Of a DNA stretch of 64,000 nt, positions 34,176-44,469 are shown one piece after another; the stretch's first letter is position 1; each line of letters begins with the position of its first letter. The stretch is from positions 62,001 to 126,000 of the forward strand of contig NZ_FNZE01000011.1 in NCBI RefSeq assembly GCF_900109175.1. Direction: 5' to 3'. The notes beneath the pieces are model-generated. The model had not been told where the DNA came from and ran no database searches. It saw nothing but the letters and a program-made list of their open reading frames with translations. The stretch comes from Pseudomonas linyingensis (lineage in GTDB: Bacteria > Pseudomonadota > Gammaproteobacteria > Pseudomonadales > Pseudomonadaceae). The translations under genes and the position numbers were made by a program.

Positions 34176-34662
34176 GCGCAGGCCTCCCGGATCGACTCAT
34201 ACACCGACACGCGATTGGCCCTGACGCGTTTCCACGCCATCACCATGTTCGCCCCAGGCTTCCGGTTGCATGCCGCGCCGTTCGTGCTTCATCGCGCAAC
34301 GCTTCAGGCTCGGCTTCCCGCGATACACCCCGGCTCGCCGGGCTTCTGATGCACTGCACGTCCGAGCGACACGGCCTTCGGCCCTCCTACTCGTTCGGTC
34401 CTTCGCCCCGTATCGGCGGCTACTACGGCCTCTGCTGACTTCTCGCTCCGGTTCGGCACAGGCACAAGGCGAGTAAGAACGCACTCCTTCGCTGCACAAC
34501 CGTCGGATCTACGCCACTTCGACTTGATCACAAGAGCTTCGCGGAGGCTTGCCCGCTCGCCCTGCTCGGCAGCGCCTTCTATCCGGTTTTTGTTCAGTCG
34601 CATCTTATTTTCTGTATATATATGCAGTGTTTCCCGCCACTGGGAACCTCGGAATCAACACC
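34176..34662. other. non-coding gap with repeat-like sequence
   Basis: Between the istB stub and the IS256 element lies about 490 bp with no supported gene. The stretch 34330-34600 has the look of a dispersed non-coding repeat and short ORFs on both strands that resemble no protein. I cannot assign it. Confidence 0.4.
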
Positions 34663-34788
34663 GATTGTGTCCCAGGAAGTGGTGTAACTGAGAGCCGCCA
34701 GAAACGCCGCCAGGCGTGAGAGAGGACGGCCACCGTGGTTTCCGGCTAGGTTGAGTTTGCCAACCTAACCATCACCGGAGAAACCACG

Positions 34789-35183
34789 ATGACCAAGCAC
34801 ACTATCGCACTGGACGAGCTCGCCGAGAAAGGCCCGGATGCCGACCTGCTCAGGCAAATGATCCAGTTCGTCGCCCAGCGCCTGATGGATCTCGATGTCG
34901 AGACGCGCTGCGGCGCCGGCTACGGCATCAAGAGCGAGGAGCGCAGCAACAGCCGCAACGGCTACCGGGATCGCCTGTGGCAGACCCGTGCCGGCGACGT
35001 CGAACTGCGCATTCCCAAGCTGCGCCAGGGCAGCTATTTCCCGCCTTTCCTGGAGCCCCGGCGTACGGCCGAGAAGGCTTTGGCCGCGGTGATCCAGGAG
35101 GCCTACGTGCAAGGCGTCTCGACCCGATCGGTCGACGAACTGGTGCAGGCCATGGGCATGAGCGGCATCTCCAAGAGTCAGGT
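34789..35183 (+). pseudogene. IS256-family transposase, N-terminal fragment
   Basis: About 130 residues of a mutator-type transposase are preserved: [10 protein letters not shown] near the start, then [24 protein letters not shown] and S-T-R-S-V-D-E-L-V. The frame is broken after S-G-I-S-K-S-Q, where the IS3-family end begins. The DDE catalytic domain is missing, so it is inactive. A GGAG site precedes the ATG. Confidence 0.88.
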
Positions 35184-35820
<637 letters not shown>

Positions 35821-35888
35821 AGCTCCCGCAGACTCGACTGCCAGAGCCACGGCAGTTACACCACGTCCCGGGACACGATCTCAACACC

Positions 35889-36421
35889 CCTGCAGTTCAT
35901 CGATGGAGACGGCTGGCGACCTGCCCTCGTCCAGCAAAGCACTGCCTGCATTTCTCCCGGTGACGCTGGAGTCACCCGTTCAAGCTGTGGCTTCGCCTTC
36001 CAGCGGATCAGAAATCCGCATTAATCGTATCTGGCTCGCCACCGGGGGGGAGCTCATGGACATCAGCCTTGGAGCGGGAACGGCTTACGCCCAGAAATGG
36101 TGCAACAGCCTCATCCGTCTTAACCAATTACTTGGCTGTCAGATGAAGAGCGGCGAAGAAACACGGAACATAGCAGTGCACAGGTTCGCTAAAGAAGGGC
36201 AATCCGGGCCTCGTTCTGATGACGTCCGCTGCCCTCAAGTATGCAATCTTGGCATGGAAATCAGTAAAAACTGGTATTGGACTGTAGATCTATGGCCGCC
36301 CTAGGCTCTGCCCAAAGACGGTTTCCCCTCCATTGAGCGGAGCTGGCACGAGCGCGATTGATGCCGAGAAAGAGACGTCCTTGTAGTTCGTTCGATTCTC
36401 AATATCCAAGGTTGCAATGTC
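35889..36421. other. gap between the IS256 element and the catabolic cluster
   Basis: No gene is supported here. A 133-codon plus-strand frame at 35903-36304 shows no recognisable domain, and its composition differs from neighbouring genes. Promoter elements for the following gene are expected near its end but none is clear. Confidence 0.4.
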
Positions 36422-37735
36422 ATGACGATTGAAGCGGGTACTAAGCTGGCCGAAGGGAAAATCCTCGAGTGCGTGGCAGCGCTGCGCGACGATGCGGTGC
36501 AGATGCTGGGCGAACTGGTCGAGCAGCCTTCACTGCTGGGCGAGGAAGCCTCGGCTCAGGTCTACATGGAAGGCGTGTTCCGCGACCGTCTCGGCCTGCG
36601 CGTGGAGCGATTCGACATCGACGAGGACAAGATCCGCAACCACCCCGGCTATTCACCCTCCCTCGTGTCCTATGACGGCCGCCCCAACGTGGTTGGCGTG
36701 CACCAGCCGCAGGGGGAGCGCAGGGGAAAATCGCTGATCCTCAATGGCCATATCGACGTGGTGCCGGTTGGCACCGAAAAGCTATGGACCCGCCCGCCGT
36801 TCGAGGCCTGGGTAGAAGGCGACCGCCTGTATGGCCGCGGCTCGTCGGACATGAAAGCCGGCATCGTCGCCTATTCGATTGCCTTCCAGGCGCTGAAGCA
36901 GGCCGGCTATGAGCCAGCCGCGCCGGTGTTCCTGCAGTCGGTGGTCGAGGAGGAGTGCACCGGCAACGGCGCCCTGGCCTGCCTGGTGGAAGGCTACACC
37001 GCCGATGCGGCGATCATTCCAGAGCCGGTCGGCGGGGTGATGACCTGCCAGCTGGGCGTGATGTGGCTGGGCATCACCGTTATGGGCGTGCCCGCTCATG
37101 CGGCTATGGCCCAGGACGGCACCGATGCCATCGGTTTTGCCCTCTACCTGTTCCATGCGCTGAAGAAGCTGGAAGCCCGGTGGAATCAGCCCGAGGCGCG
37201 TCACGCCTGCTACAGCCAGCAGCGCCATCCGGTGAACTTCAACCTCGGCAAGATCCAGGGCGGCGACTGGACCTCCTCTGTGGCCTCGGAATGCCGCATC
37301 GACGTGCGCATCGGCTTCTACCCGGGACGCACCCGCGAGGAGATCAAGACCGAGGTCGAGGCGGTGCTCAAGGAGGCCTTCGAGCAGAGTCCGCACGCGG
37401 CATCCTCCCAGTACGAAGTCACCTACCAGGGCTTCCAGGCCGAAGGCTGCGTTGTCGACATGAACGACCCGGTGATCCGCGACCTGGAGCAGGCCCACCT
37501 CGATGTGGTCGGTAGCGAGGCAGCGCGCCTGGTCTTTACCGGCACCACTGATGCGCGCTTCTTCAACCTGTACGGCGGCATCCCGGCAACCTGTTACGGC
37601 CCGGTTGGTGGCTCCATCCACGGCATCGACGAGTGGGTTTCCATCCAGAGCATGATGGAGGTGGCCGCGGTTCTGGCCATATTTATGGCGCGCTGGTGCG
37701 GACTTAACAAGTTGCCCGAATGTAGTGGCAATTGA
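36422..37735 (+). CDS. M20-family deacylase (ArgE/DapE/ACY1-like), cytoplasmic
   Basis: This 437-aa metallopeptidase-family hydrolase has metal ligands in G-H-I-D-V-V-P near residue 108 and R-G-S-S-D-M-K-A-G near 140, the E-E-E-C catalytic Glu near 175, P-E-P near 200, and a C-terminal G-S-I-H-G-I-D-E. The family removes N-acyl groups from amino acids or splits related amides. No signal peptide is present. As the first gene of the catabolic cluster it may release a free amine or amino acid from an N-acyl compound after uptake; the substrate is unknown. Confidence 0.88.
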   Translation: MTIEAGTKLAEGKILECVAALRDDAVQMLGELVEQPSLLGEEASAQVYMEGVFRDRLGLRVERFDIDEDKIRNHPGYSPSLVSYDGRPNVVGVHQPQGERRGKSLILNGHIDVVPVGTEKLWTRPPFEAWVEGDRLYGRGSSDMKAGIVAYSIAFQALKQAGYEPAAPVFLQSVVEEECTGNGALACLVEGYTADAAIIPEPVGGVMTCQLGVMWLGITVMGVPAHAAMAQDGTDAIGFALYLFHALKKLEARWNQPEARHACYSQQRHPVNFNLGKIQGGDWTSSVASECRIDVRIGFYPGRTREEIKTEVEAVLKEAFEQSPHAASSQYEVTYQGFQAEGCVVDMNDPVIRDLEQAHLDVVGSEAARLVFTGTTDARFFNLYGGIPATCYGPVGGSIHGIDEWVSIQSMMEVAAVLAIFMARWCGLNKLPECSGN

Positions 37736-37903
37736 GAGTATCGGTTCAGGTGTAATCCTGAGCTTCTAATCAAATCGTCGGGATATCGAGTGGACAGGCA
37801 ACCCAAGCATGTCTGCTGCGGATCTCTGCGCACAATAAAAACAATAGGCAATATTAATTTTCTGCCTGTTCATGATTTTTAATAAAACTAACAAGGTGGT
37901 TTT

Positions 37904-39262
37904 ATGAATAGGGTAAATGTCGTCGGTGGCGCGTGTCTGGCGTGTGCCGTTATGTCCACTCTGCCGGCGTACGCCGAGACTGCCGCGAGCAAGCAGGCAC
38001 AAGCCGGAGGTTTTTTCGAGGAAGACAGCCTGACCTTCAGTACCCGCAATTGGTATGCGCGGGAAGCGGCGAAGAACAGCAGCGCGTTCGCCATCCGCAA
38101 GGATTGGGGCGTCGAGCGCACTCACGACCGCAACACCTGGGTGCAGGGCTCGATCCTCAAGTACAGCTCCGGCTATACCCAAGGACCGGTGGGCTTCGGT
38201 CTGGATGTCGCGGCCTTCAACGCCCTCGCCCTGGAGAGCGGCAAGGGCGCGGTAGCCGGGGGGCGCAACCGCACCCTGACCGAAGACGACGGCGATGTGG
38301 TGGCCAATTGGAGCAAGGTGGGCATCGCCGACATCAGGATGCGCGTTTCCAATACCGAGCTGAAGGCCGGGCGTTTCAACGTCCGCAATCCGGTGATGAG
38401 CTTCTCAGATACCCGTGCCCTGCCGGCGACCTACGAAGGCTTCGCCCTGACCAGCGAGGAGTTCCGCAACCTGTATATCCAGGTCGGGTCCTTCGACCGT
38501 GCCAGCCCGCGGGTGGGTGCGGGCAGCGAGAAGCTCAGAACCCAGTACACCTTGGCCGATATCACCAGCGACCGGGTGTCCTTCGCCGGCTTCGACTACA
38601 AACCCTGGGCCGGCGGCCAGTATTCAGCCTGGTACTCGAACCTTGAGGACATCTGGGACCGCTACTACCTGGGCGCTTCTCAGGAGTTCGGCGACGGTCC
38701 GCTGCGCCATCGCCTCGCCGCCAACTACTACTTCACCGAGGACTCGGGCAGCGTCAAGGGCGGCCCTATTGACAATCACGCCTACAGCCTGGCCTTCACC
38801 TCCATGTATCAGGGGCACTCGGTCACCCTGGCCTGGCAGCAGATCGACGGCGACGAGTACTTCGACTACGTGCGCGACTCCAACGCCATCAACCTGGCCA
38901 ACGCGCTGGTCTCCGAATACAACGGGCCGAACGAGAAGTCGTTGCGCCTGACCTACGGGTACGACTGGACCACCCAGGGCGTGCCGGGACTGACTACCAC
39001 GGTGTGGTACGCCAAGGGCTGGGATATCGACGGCACGCATTACCGCGGCGGTGCCGGCGGCCTCTACGAGTTCGGCCTGGGCCAGAAGGACCTCGACCAT
39101 CACGAAGTGGCCGGCATGCTCAGCTATGCCGTGCAGTCCGGGCCGATCAAGGGCGCCAACTTCACCGCCGGATACGTCCAGCACCGCGCCAGCCAGAACC
39201 AGGGCGACGGCAGCTTCAACGAGCTGCGCATCGTCTCCAATTTCCCCTTCAAGCTGTTCTGA
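37904..39262 (+). CDS. OprD-family outer-membrane porin
   Basis: This 452-aa protein has a signal peptide (residues 1-25, ending A-Y-A) and the family's N-terminal F-F-E-E-D-S-L-T-F-S-T-R-N-W-Y. Repeated amphipathic strands with Tyr/Trp belts follow, and it ends on Phe (F-P-F-K-L-F). OprD porins pass amino acids, peptides and organic acids. Placement between two M20 hydrolases and the oxidase suggests it admits the pathway substrate. The next gene follows after 19 bp. Confidence 0.93.
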   Translation: MNRVNVVGGACLACAVMSTLPAYAETAASKQAQAGGFFEEDSLTFSTRNWYAREAAKNSSAFAIRKDWGVERTHDRNTWVQGSILKYSSGYTQGPVGFGLDVAAFNALALESGKGAVAGGRNRTLTEDDGDVVANWSKVGIADIRMRVSNTELKAGRFNVRNPVMSFSDTRALPATYEGFALTSEEFRNLYIQVGSFDRASPRVGAGSEKLRTQYTLADITSDRVSFAGFDYKPWAGGQYSAWYSNLEDIWDRYYLGASQEFGDGPLRHRLAANYYFTEDSGSVKGGPIDNHAYSLAFTSMYQGHSVTLAWQQIDGDEYFDYVRDSNAINLANALVSEYNGPNEKSLRLTYGYDWTTQGVPGLTTTVWYAKGWDIDGTHYRGGAGGLYEFGLGQKDLDHHEVAGMLSYAVQSGPIKGANFTAGYVQHRASQNQGDGSFNELRIVSNFPFKLF

Positions 39263-39281
39263 CCCCGCGCGAGGCTGACTG

Positions 39282-40625
39282 ATGAAATTCAATTCGCTGT
39301 TGCTGTCGATCATGCTGGCTTTCGGCGCGGTGTCCGCCGCACCGGCCTCCAGCGACTGGGTCAAGTCCGCTGCCGATGCAGTTGAACGGGAGGTCATCGA
39401 CCTGCGCCATCACATTCACCAGCATCCGGAACTGGGCAACCAGGAAGTGAAGACCGCCGCACTGGTGGCCGAACACCTGCGCGAGCTGGGTATCCAAGTG
39501 CGCACCGGGGTGGCCAAGACCGGAGTGATCGGCGTCCTTGAAGGCGGCCGTCCAGGGCCGACCATAGCGCTGCGCGCCGACATGGATGCGCTGCCGGTCG
39601 AGGAACAGACCGGCCTGCCGTTCGCCAGCAAGGCGCGCGGCACTCACCTGGGCAAGGAGGTGCCGGTGATGCATGCCTGTGGCCATGACGCCCATACCGC
39701 CATGCTGCTCGGCACCGCCAAGGTGCTCGCGGCGAACAAGGACAGAATCGCCGGCACCGTGGTGTTCCTGTTCCAGCCGGCCGAGGAAGGCGCGGCGGAC
39801 ATCGACTTCTTCGACCAGACGCAGATCTACGGAGCCCGCCATATGATCAAGGACGGCGCGCTGGACCAGCCCAAGGTCGAGGCCATCTTCGGCATCCATG
39901 TGATGGCTCAGATGCCCTCCGGGGAGATTCGCTACAAGCCGGGGGCCGCCCTCAACAGCGCCGACGGCTTCCGCGTGACCGTGACCGGCAAACAGACCCA
40001 CGGCTCGATGCCCTGGACTGGTGCCGATCCAATCGTCGCCAGCGCGCAGATCGTCAACGGCCTGCAGACCCTGGTCAGCCGCCGGGTCGACCTGCGCGAA
40101 GGCATGGGCGTGGTCAGCGTCGGCACCATTCAGGGGGGTAGTGCCGGCAACATCATCCCGGAAACCGTGAGCATGACCGGCACCATCCGCAGCAACAGCC
40201 CGGGCATCCGCGACAGCATCCACAGCCACCTGCCGCCGCTGGTCGAGGGTATCGCCGAGGCCAATGCCACCAAGGCCAAGGTGGAGCTGGCCAACTACGC
40301 ACCGGTGACGATGAACGACCCGGTGCTCACTGCGGCCATGCTGCCGGCGCTGGAAAAGGCCGCTGACGGCAAGGTCGGGCAGCTAAGTTCACCCAGCGCC
40401 GGCAGCGAGGACTTCTCCTATTACGCGCAAAAGGTGCCTGGCCTGTTCGTGTTCCTCGGTGCCACACCCGCCGGCGTGGAGATGAGCAAGGCGGCCAACA
40501 ACCACAGTCCGTTCTTCGCGGTGGATGACGCCACTCTCAAGACCGGCGTGCGGGCGCATGTCGAGTTCGTCCTGCGCTATCCGCAGGTGACAGAGCAACT
40601 GGCGGCTGCGCGCAACAAATCCTGA
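39282..40625 (+). CDS. exported M20D amidohydrolase (hippurate/IAA-amino-acid hydrolase-like)
   Basis: This 447-aa protein has a Sec signal peptide (residues 1-20, ending V-S-A-A). It carries M20D motifs H-H-I-H-Q-H-P-E near 43, A-L-R-A-D-M-D-A-L-P near 95, H-A-C-G-H-D-A-H-T near 127, P-A-E-E-G near 163 and a C-terminal S-E-D-F-S-Y. The family hydrolyses N-acyl amino acids and auxin conjugates. A periplasmic location means the substrate would be cut after passing the porin. Cotranscription with oprD is likely. Confidence 0.9.
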   Translation: MKFNSLLLSIMLAFGAVSAAPASSDWVKSAADAVEREVIDLRHHIHQHPELGNQEVKTAALVAEHLRELGIQVRTGVAKTGVIGVLEGGRPGPTIALRADMDALPVEEQTGLPFASKARGTHLGKEVPVMHACGHDAHTAMLLGTAKVLAANKDRIAGTVVFLFQPAEEGAADIDFFDQTQIYGARHMIKDGALDQPKVEAIFGIHVMAQMPSGEIRYKPGAALNSADGFRVTVTGKQTHGSMPWTGADPIVASAQIVNGLQTLVSRRVDLREGMGVVSVGTIQGGSAGNIIPETVSMTGTIRSNSPGIRDSIHSHLPPLVEGIAEANATKAKVELANYAPVTMNDPVLTAAMLPALEKAADGKVGQLSSPSAGSEDFSYYAQKVPGLFVFLGATPAGVEMSKAANNHSPFFAVDDATLKTGVRAHVEFVLRYPQVTEQLAAARNKS

Positions 40626-40725
40626 GCGGCTTTGCCTCCTGGCGGAGGCGGGAAATCACCTTATCGGCAGCGGTCTTCCAGCGGCGTAAGGCCCTGCCTG
40701 AATCACAGATGTGCAGAGGTTATCT

Positions 40726-42330
40726 ATGGAACAGTCCACAGGTCTGAGCCGGCGTACGCTCTTGGCGTGGATCGGCAAGACAGCGGGTGCGGCGGCCATG
40801 TACCAGGCCATGACCGCCCTCAGTTTTGCTGGCGAATCCAGCTACAAGGGCCATTTCGAACTGAGTGCTGCCCCTGCCGGCGCCAGCGTGCTGGTGCTTG
40901 GCGCCGGCCTGGCCGGCATGACTGCGGCCTACGAGCTGCGCAAGGCCGGCTACAAGGTCAAGGTGCTGGAGTACAACGCCAAGGCCGGCGGACGCTGCTG
41001 GACTCTGCGCGGCGGCGACCGCTACACCGAGCTGGGCGGCGCCAGCCAGGACTGCCGGTTCGACCAGGGCCTGTACTTCAACCCCGGCCCGTGGCGGATT
41101 CCCTACCACCACCATGCCATCCTCGATTACTGCGGCAAGTTCGGGGTCAGGCTCGAGCCGTTCATCCAGGTCAACCACAACGCCTTGCTGCACTCCAGCC
41201 GGGCATTCAACGGCCAGCCGAAGCGCTACCGCGAAGTACAGGCTGATTATCAGGGGCACATCGCCGAGCTGCTGAGCAAGTCGGTCAAGCAGGGCGCACT
41301 GGATCAGCCGGTTAGCGCCGAGGATCGCGAAAAGCTGCTGGAAAGCCTGCGTGTCTGGGCCGGTCTGGATGACAGCAACAACTACATCAAGTCCATAGGC
41401 AGCAGCATGCGCCGGGGCTTCGCGGTCGATGCCGGCGGCGGCTTGATGCCGGAGGCAGCCACTTCCGACCTCCTCGACCGCCAGGCGCTGCTGCAGTCAG
41501 GCCTGTGGCTGTATCTCATGGTCGGCCAGTTGCATGAGTTCCAGACCAGCATCTTCCAGCCGGTCGGCGGCATGGACATGATTGCCCAGGCGTTTGCCAA
41601 GCAGATCGATGGCCTGGTTCGCTACAACGCCAAGGTCACCCGCATCCAGCAAAACGACAGCGGTGTCACCGTCACCTATGAGGACACCACCGGCAGCGGC
41701 GGCACCAGGCAGGAAAAGGCCGACTGGTGCGTCTGTACCCTGCCACTGTCGATTCTCAGCCAGCTGCAGGTCGATGTTGGCGCTCCGATGCAAAACGCCA
41801 TCCGTGCGGTGCCCTATGGCGCCTCGGCGAAAATCGGCCTGCAGTTCAAGCGGCGCTTCTGGGAGCAGGACGAGCGGATCTACGGTGGCATCAGCTACAC
41901 CGATGCACCGATTGGCCAGATCGGCTATCCCAACTGCGACTACGGCAGCTCTGGCAAGGGCGTGCTGCTCGGCGGCTATGTCTGGCAAGGCAAAGATGCC
42001 TTTGAATTCACCGCCATGTCCCCCGAGATGCGCGTGAAGAAGGCGCTCGAGCAGGGCAGTCAACTACACCCGCAGTATCGCGAGGAGTTCGACAACGGCA
42101 TTGCCGTGGGTTGGCACCGGGTACCGTGGACCCATGGCTGCTATGGCGTCTGGAGCGACGAAGCGCGCAAGGCTCATTACCACAACCTGTGTCAGATCGA
42201 CGGTCGCCTGATCCTGGCTGGCGAGCATGTGTCGCATCTCCCGGCCTGGCAGGAAGGCGCCATTCTCTCTGCCCAAGATGCCATCAGCCGCCTGCATCGC
42301 CATGCTGTGGCCAGACAGACCGCCGCCTAA
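40726..42330 (+). CDS. TAT-exported FAD amine oxidase/dehydrogenase
   Basis: This 534-aa flavoprotein has a twin-arginine signal (S-R-R-T-L-L-A-W-I-G at residues 8-17). The Rossmann motif L-G-A-G-L-A-G-M-T-A-A-Y-E-L lies near 58, then A-G-G-R-C-W-T, and the C-terminal FAD block L-I-L-A-G-E-H-V-S-H-L-P-A-W-Q-E-G-A. It belongs to the flavin monoamine oxidase/L-amino-acid oxidase family. A c-type cytochrome and an exported RidA follow, so it probably acts as a periplasmic dehydrogenase passing electrons to cytochrome c, as known for NicA2 with CycN. The substrate amine is not known. Confidence 0.9.
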   Translation: MEQSTGLSRRTLLAWIGKTAGAAAMYQAMTALSFAGESSYKGHFELSAAPAGASVLVLGAGLAGMTAAYELRKAGYKVKVLEYNAKAGGRCWTLRGGDRYTELGGASQDCRFDQGLYFNPGPWRIPYHHHAILDYCGKFGVRLEPFIQVNHNALLHSSRAFNGQPKRYREVQADYQGHIAELLSKSVKQGALDQPVSAEDREKLLESLRVWAGLDDSNNYIKSIGSSMRRGFAVDAGGGLMPEAATSDLLDRQALLQSGLWLYLMVGQLHEFQTSIFQPVGGMDMIAQAFAKQIDGLVRYNAKVTRIQQNDSGVTVTYEDTTGSGGTRQEKADWCVCTLPLSILSQLQVDVGAPMQNAIRAVPYGASAKIGLQFKRRFWEQDERIYGGISYTDAPIGQIGYPNCDYGSSGKGVLLGGYVWQGKDAFEFTAMSPEMRVKKALEQGSQLHPQYREEFDNGIAVGWHRVPWTHGCYGVWSDEARKAHYHNLCQIDGRLILAGEHVSHLPAWQEGAILSAQDAISRLHRHAVARQTAA

Positions 42331-42346
42331 GCGCAAGGAAATCACG

Positions 42347-42745
42347 ATGAACACACCTCGATTGATAGTCACGCTGGCGCTCGGCGGCCTGCTCACTGCG
42401 CAGGCCCAGGCCGACAGCGCGGTGGCGGTATCGACTGCCGGGCAGCAGGCGCAACGCGACGGCGAAACGCTGTACCACACGATCTGTCAGGCCTGTCACA
42501 TGGACCAAGGCCAGGGGGCCAAGGGGGCCGCCGCCTACCCTGCGTTGGCCAACAACCCGCGCTTGGCCGCCGCGGCCTATCCGATCTACATGGTCGCCAA
42601 TGGCCAGTCGGGCATGCCTGCCTTCAAGTCCAGCCTCAGCGATGAAGAGATCGCTGCGGTGGTCGGCTACATCCGTAGCCATTTCGGAAACCAGTACGCC
42701 GAACCGGTCACGCTGCAGGACGTCAATAACGTCACCCGGCGCTGA
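42347..42745 (+). CDS. small periplasmic c-type cytochrome
   Basis: This 132-aa protein has a signal peptide ending A-Q-A (about residue 22), one haem-binding motif C-Q-A-C-H at residues 47-51 and a probable axial Met in S-G-M-P-A-F. It begins 16 bp after the amine oxidase stop, so it is the likely electron acceptor of that flavoenzyme, feeding electrons to a terminal oxidase. Confidence 0.92.
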   Translation: MNTPRLIVTLALGGLLTAQAQADSAVAVSTAGQQAQRDGETLYHTICQACHMDQGQGAKGAAAYPALANNPRLAAAAYPIYMVANGQSGMPAFKSSLSDEEIAAVVGYIRSHFGNQYAEPVTLQDVNNVTRR

Positions 42746-42772
42746 CCTTCACCAACCAAGGAACTCCAAACG

Positions 42773-43282
42773 ATGAACAAGCTCATGCAGAACGTCCTGA
42801 CCGGCGCCGTCCTGACCGGCGCCCTGCTGGCCACCCAGGCCAACGCCGCGGATGCAGTAATCCGCCACAAGATCCCCAACTCCAGCTTCCCCATCGCCCT
42901 GGCTGTCGAAGTGCCGGCCTCGGCGACCGTGGTCAACCTCAGCGGTAGCGTACCAGTGGCGATCGACGCCAAGGCTCCGGCCGACAGCCTGGCCGCCTAC
43001 GGTGACACCGAGGCGCAGACCGTCAGCGTTTTCAAGACCATCGACAAGACCCTGCAGAGTCTCGGTCTGAACATGGGGGACGTGGTCAAGATGCAGGTAT
43101 TCCTGGTCGGCGATCCGACCAAGGGCGGCAAGATGGACTTCGCCGGCTTCATGAAGGGCTACGGCCAGTTCTTCGGCACCGAGGCCCAGCCTAACCTGCC
43201 GGCGCGCTCGGTGATGCAGGTCGCCGGCCTGGTCAATCCGGCCTGGCTGGTAGAGATCGAGGTGACCGCCGTCCGTCCCTGA
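42773..43282 (+). CDS. exported RidA-family protein (imine deaminase-like)
   Basis: This 169-aa protein has a clear Sec signal peptide (residues 1-25, A-Q-A-N-A-A), followed by a YjgF/RidA domain of the usual size: L-S-G-S-V-P, the T-I-D-K-T-L-Q-S-L-G-L block, P-A-R-S-V-M-Q-V near 143 with the conserved Arg, and E-I-E-V-T-A-V at the end. RidA hydrolyses reactive imines to ketones. A periplasmic form directly after an amine oxidase and its cytochrome suggests it deaminates the oxidase's imine product. Confidence 0.88.
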   Translation: MNKLMQNVLTGAVLTGALLATQANAADAVIRHKIPNSSFPIALAVEVPASATVVNLSGSVPVAIDAKAPADSLAAYGDTEAQTVSVFKTIDKTLQSLGLNMGDVVKMQVFLVGDPTKGGKMDFAGFMKGYGQFFGTEAQPNLPARSVMQVAGLVNPAWLVEIEVTAVRP

Positions 43283-43320
43283 GGCGGGCTGCGGTTGCGA
43301 CGGATAGTGTCCCCTGCGGG

Positions 43321-44226
43321 CTACTCGCCCAGCTCGCTCAGCGGTAGCTGCCGTGCCGTAGCCAGGTAGGTGCGCACTTGTTCCGCCAGGGTCTCCAGCG
43401 TCCCGGTGCCGTAGTGCTGGCGGTCCCAGGCGGCGTGCAGGGTCACGCCCAGGACGTCGCGTTCGCTGATCTGGATGTGCAGGCCATAGGCGCCGTAGCG
43501 CGGTCGGTCGGTGACGATCCCCACGCCATGCCCGCTGACCGCCAGGGCCTGGATGGTATGCGCCTCGTCGCATTCCTCCACGGAGCTGTATTGCAGCCCG
43601 GCACGGGCGACGGCGAGATCGAGTTCGACCCGGCTCACGCTGTGCGTGCTGGGCAGGATCAGCGGTTGGGTGAGCAGTTCCTCGAGGTTGATCGCGGTGC
43701 GGCCGGCCTGCGCCCAAGGATGGGATTGGGGCACGTAGGCCTTGATCGGAATCATGCCGAGCAACTGGCTGGCGAACTCTTCGCCGCAAGGGGCCGGGGA
43801 GATCACCAGATCGATGCCGCTGCGCAGCTGGTCATGGATGTGAAAGTGCTCGGCTTCGTGGGTTAGGATCAGCGGAGCTGAGGGCGGCAGGGTAGCAAGG
43901 AAGGGTGCCACCAGGCCGCGTATGGTGGCCGGCGTGGCGGCCAGGTGCAGGCGTTTGATGTGCCCGGTGGCGATGTTCTTCGCCCCGGCCTGCACCAGGC
44001 GTGCATTGCTCAGCAGCAGGCGCGCCATGGGCACGAACTCGCGTCCGGCCGGGGTCAGCTGCAGCCGGTTGCGGTTGTGGTCGAACAGCTTGAAGCCCAG
44101 CTCGCTTTCCAGCGTCTGCAGCTGTCGACTCAGGGCCGGTTGCGCAATGAACAGCTGGCCAGCCGCGGCGGTGACCGTGCCGGTATCCACAACCATCAGG
44201 AAGCATTCGATGCGACGTATGTTCAT
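43321..44226 (-). CDS. LysR-type regulator of the amine-oxidation cluster
   Basis: This 301-aa protein has an N-terminal helix-turn-helix (residues 1-60, T-A-A-A-G-Q-L-F-I-A-Q-P-A-L-S-R-Q-L) and a two-lobed effector domain. It is convergent with ridA and divergent from the MFS gene, so its target is likely the 240-bp gap at 44227-44469 and perhaps the oprD promoter. The effector is unknown. Confidence 0.92.
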   Translation of the reverse strand: MNIRRIECFLMVVDTGTVTAAAGQLFIAQPALSRQLQTLESELGFKLFDHNRNRLQLTPAGREFVPMARLLLSNARLVQAGAKNIATGHIKRLHLAATPATIRGLVAPFLATLPPSAPLILTHEAEHFHIHDQLRSGIDLVISPAPCGEEFASQLLGMIPIKAYVPQSHPWAQAGRTAINLEELLTQPLILPSTHSVSRVELDLAVARAGLQYSSVEECDEAHTIQALAVSGHGVGIVTDRPRYGAYGLHIQISERDVLGVTLHAAWDRQHYGTGTLETLAEQVRTYLATARQLPLSELGE

Positions 44227-44469
44227 GCATCAAAGCATATCAAAAGAGCATGGATAGGCAAGGAAATAGGCATTGGACGTTATGGAGTGTGAACCATAGT
44301 CTTTTCAATGTCATGACGGAAATTAACCAGGCTCTCCGTGAGAGTCGCCCGAATCATTCGGAAGCTTGGGCGAATAACGATTACGGGTTGACTCCAGTAG
44401 GCGGAAATTTTCGCCGCGCGGCGGATAGTCGCTCTCCAGCTAATAATTAAGAAATCGGAGATATTCCAA

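Noticed and set aside
35903-36304. 133-codon frame after the IS256 element
   Set aside because: No domain, no ribosome site and unlike neighbouring codon use.
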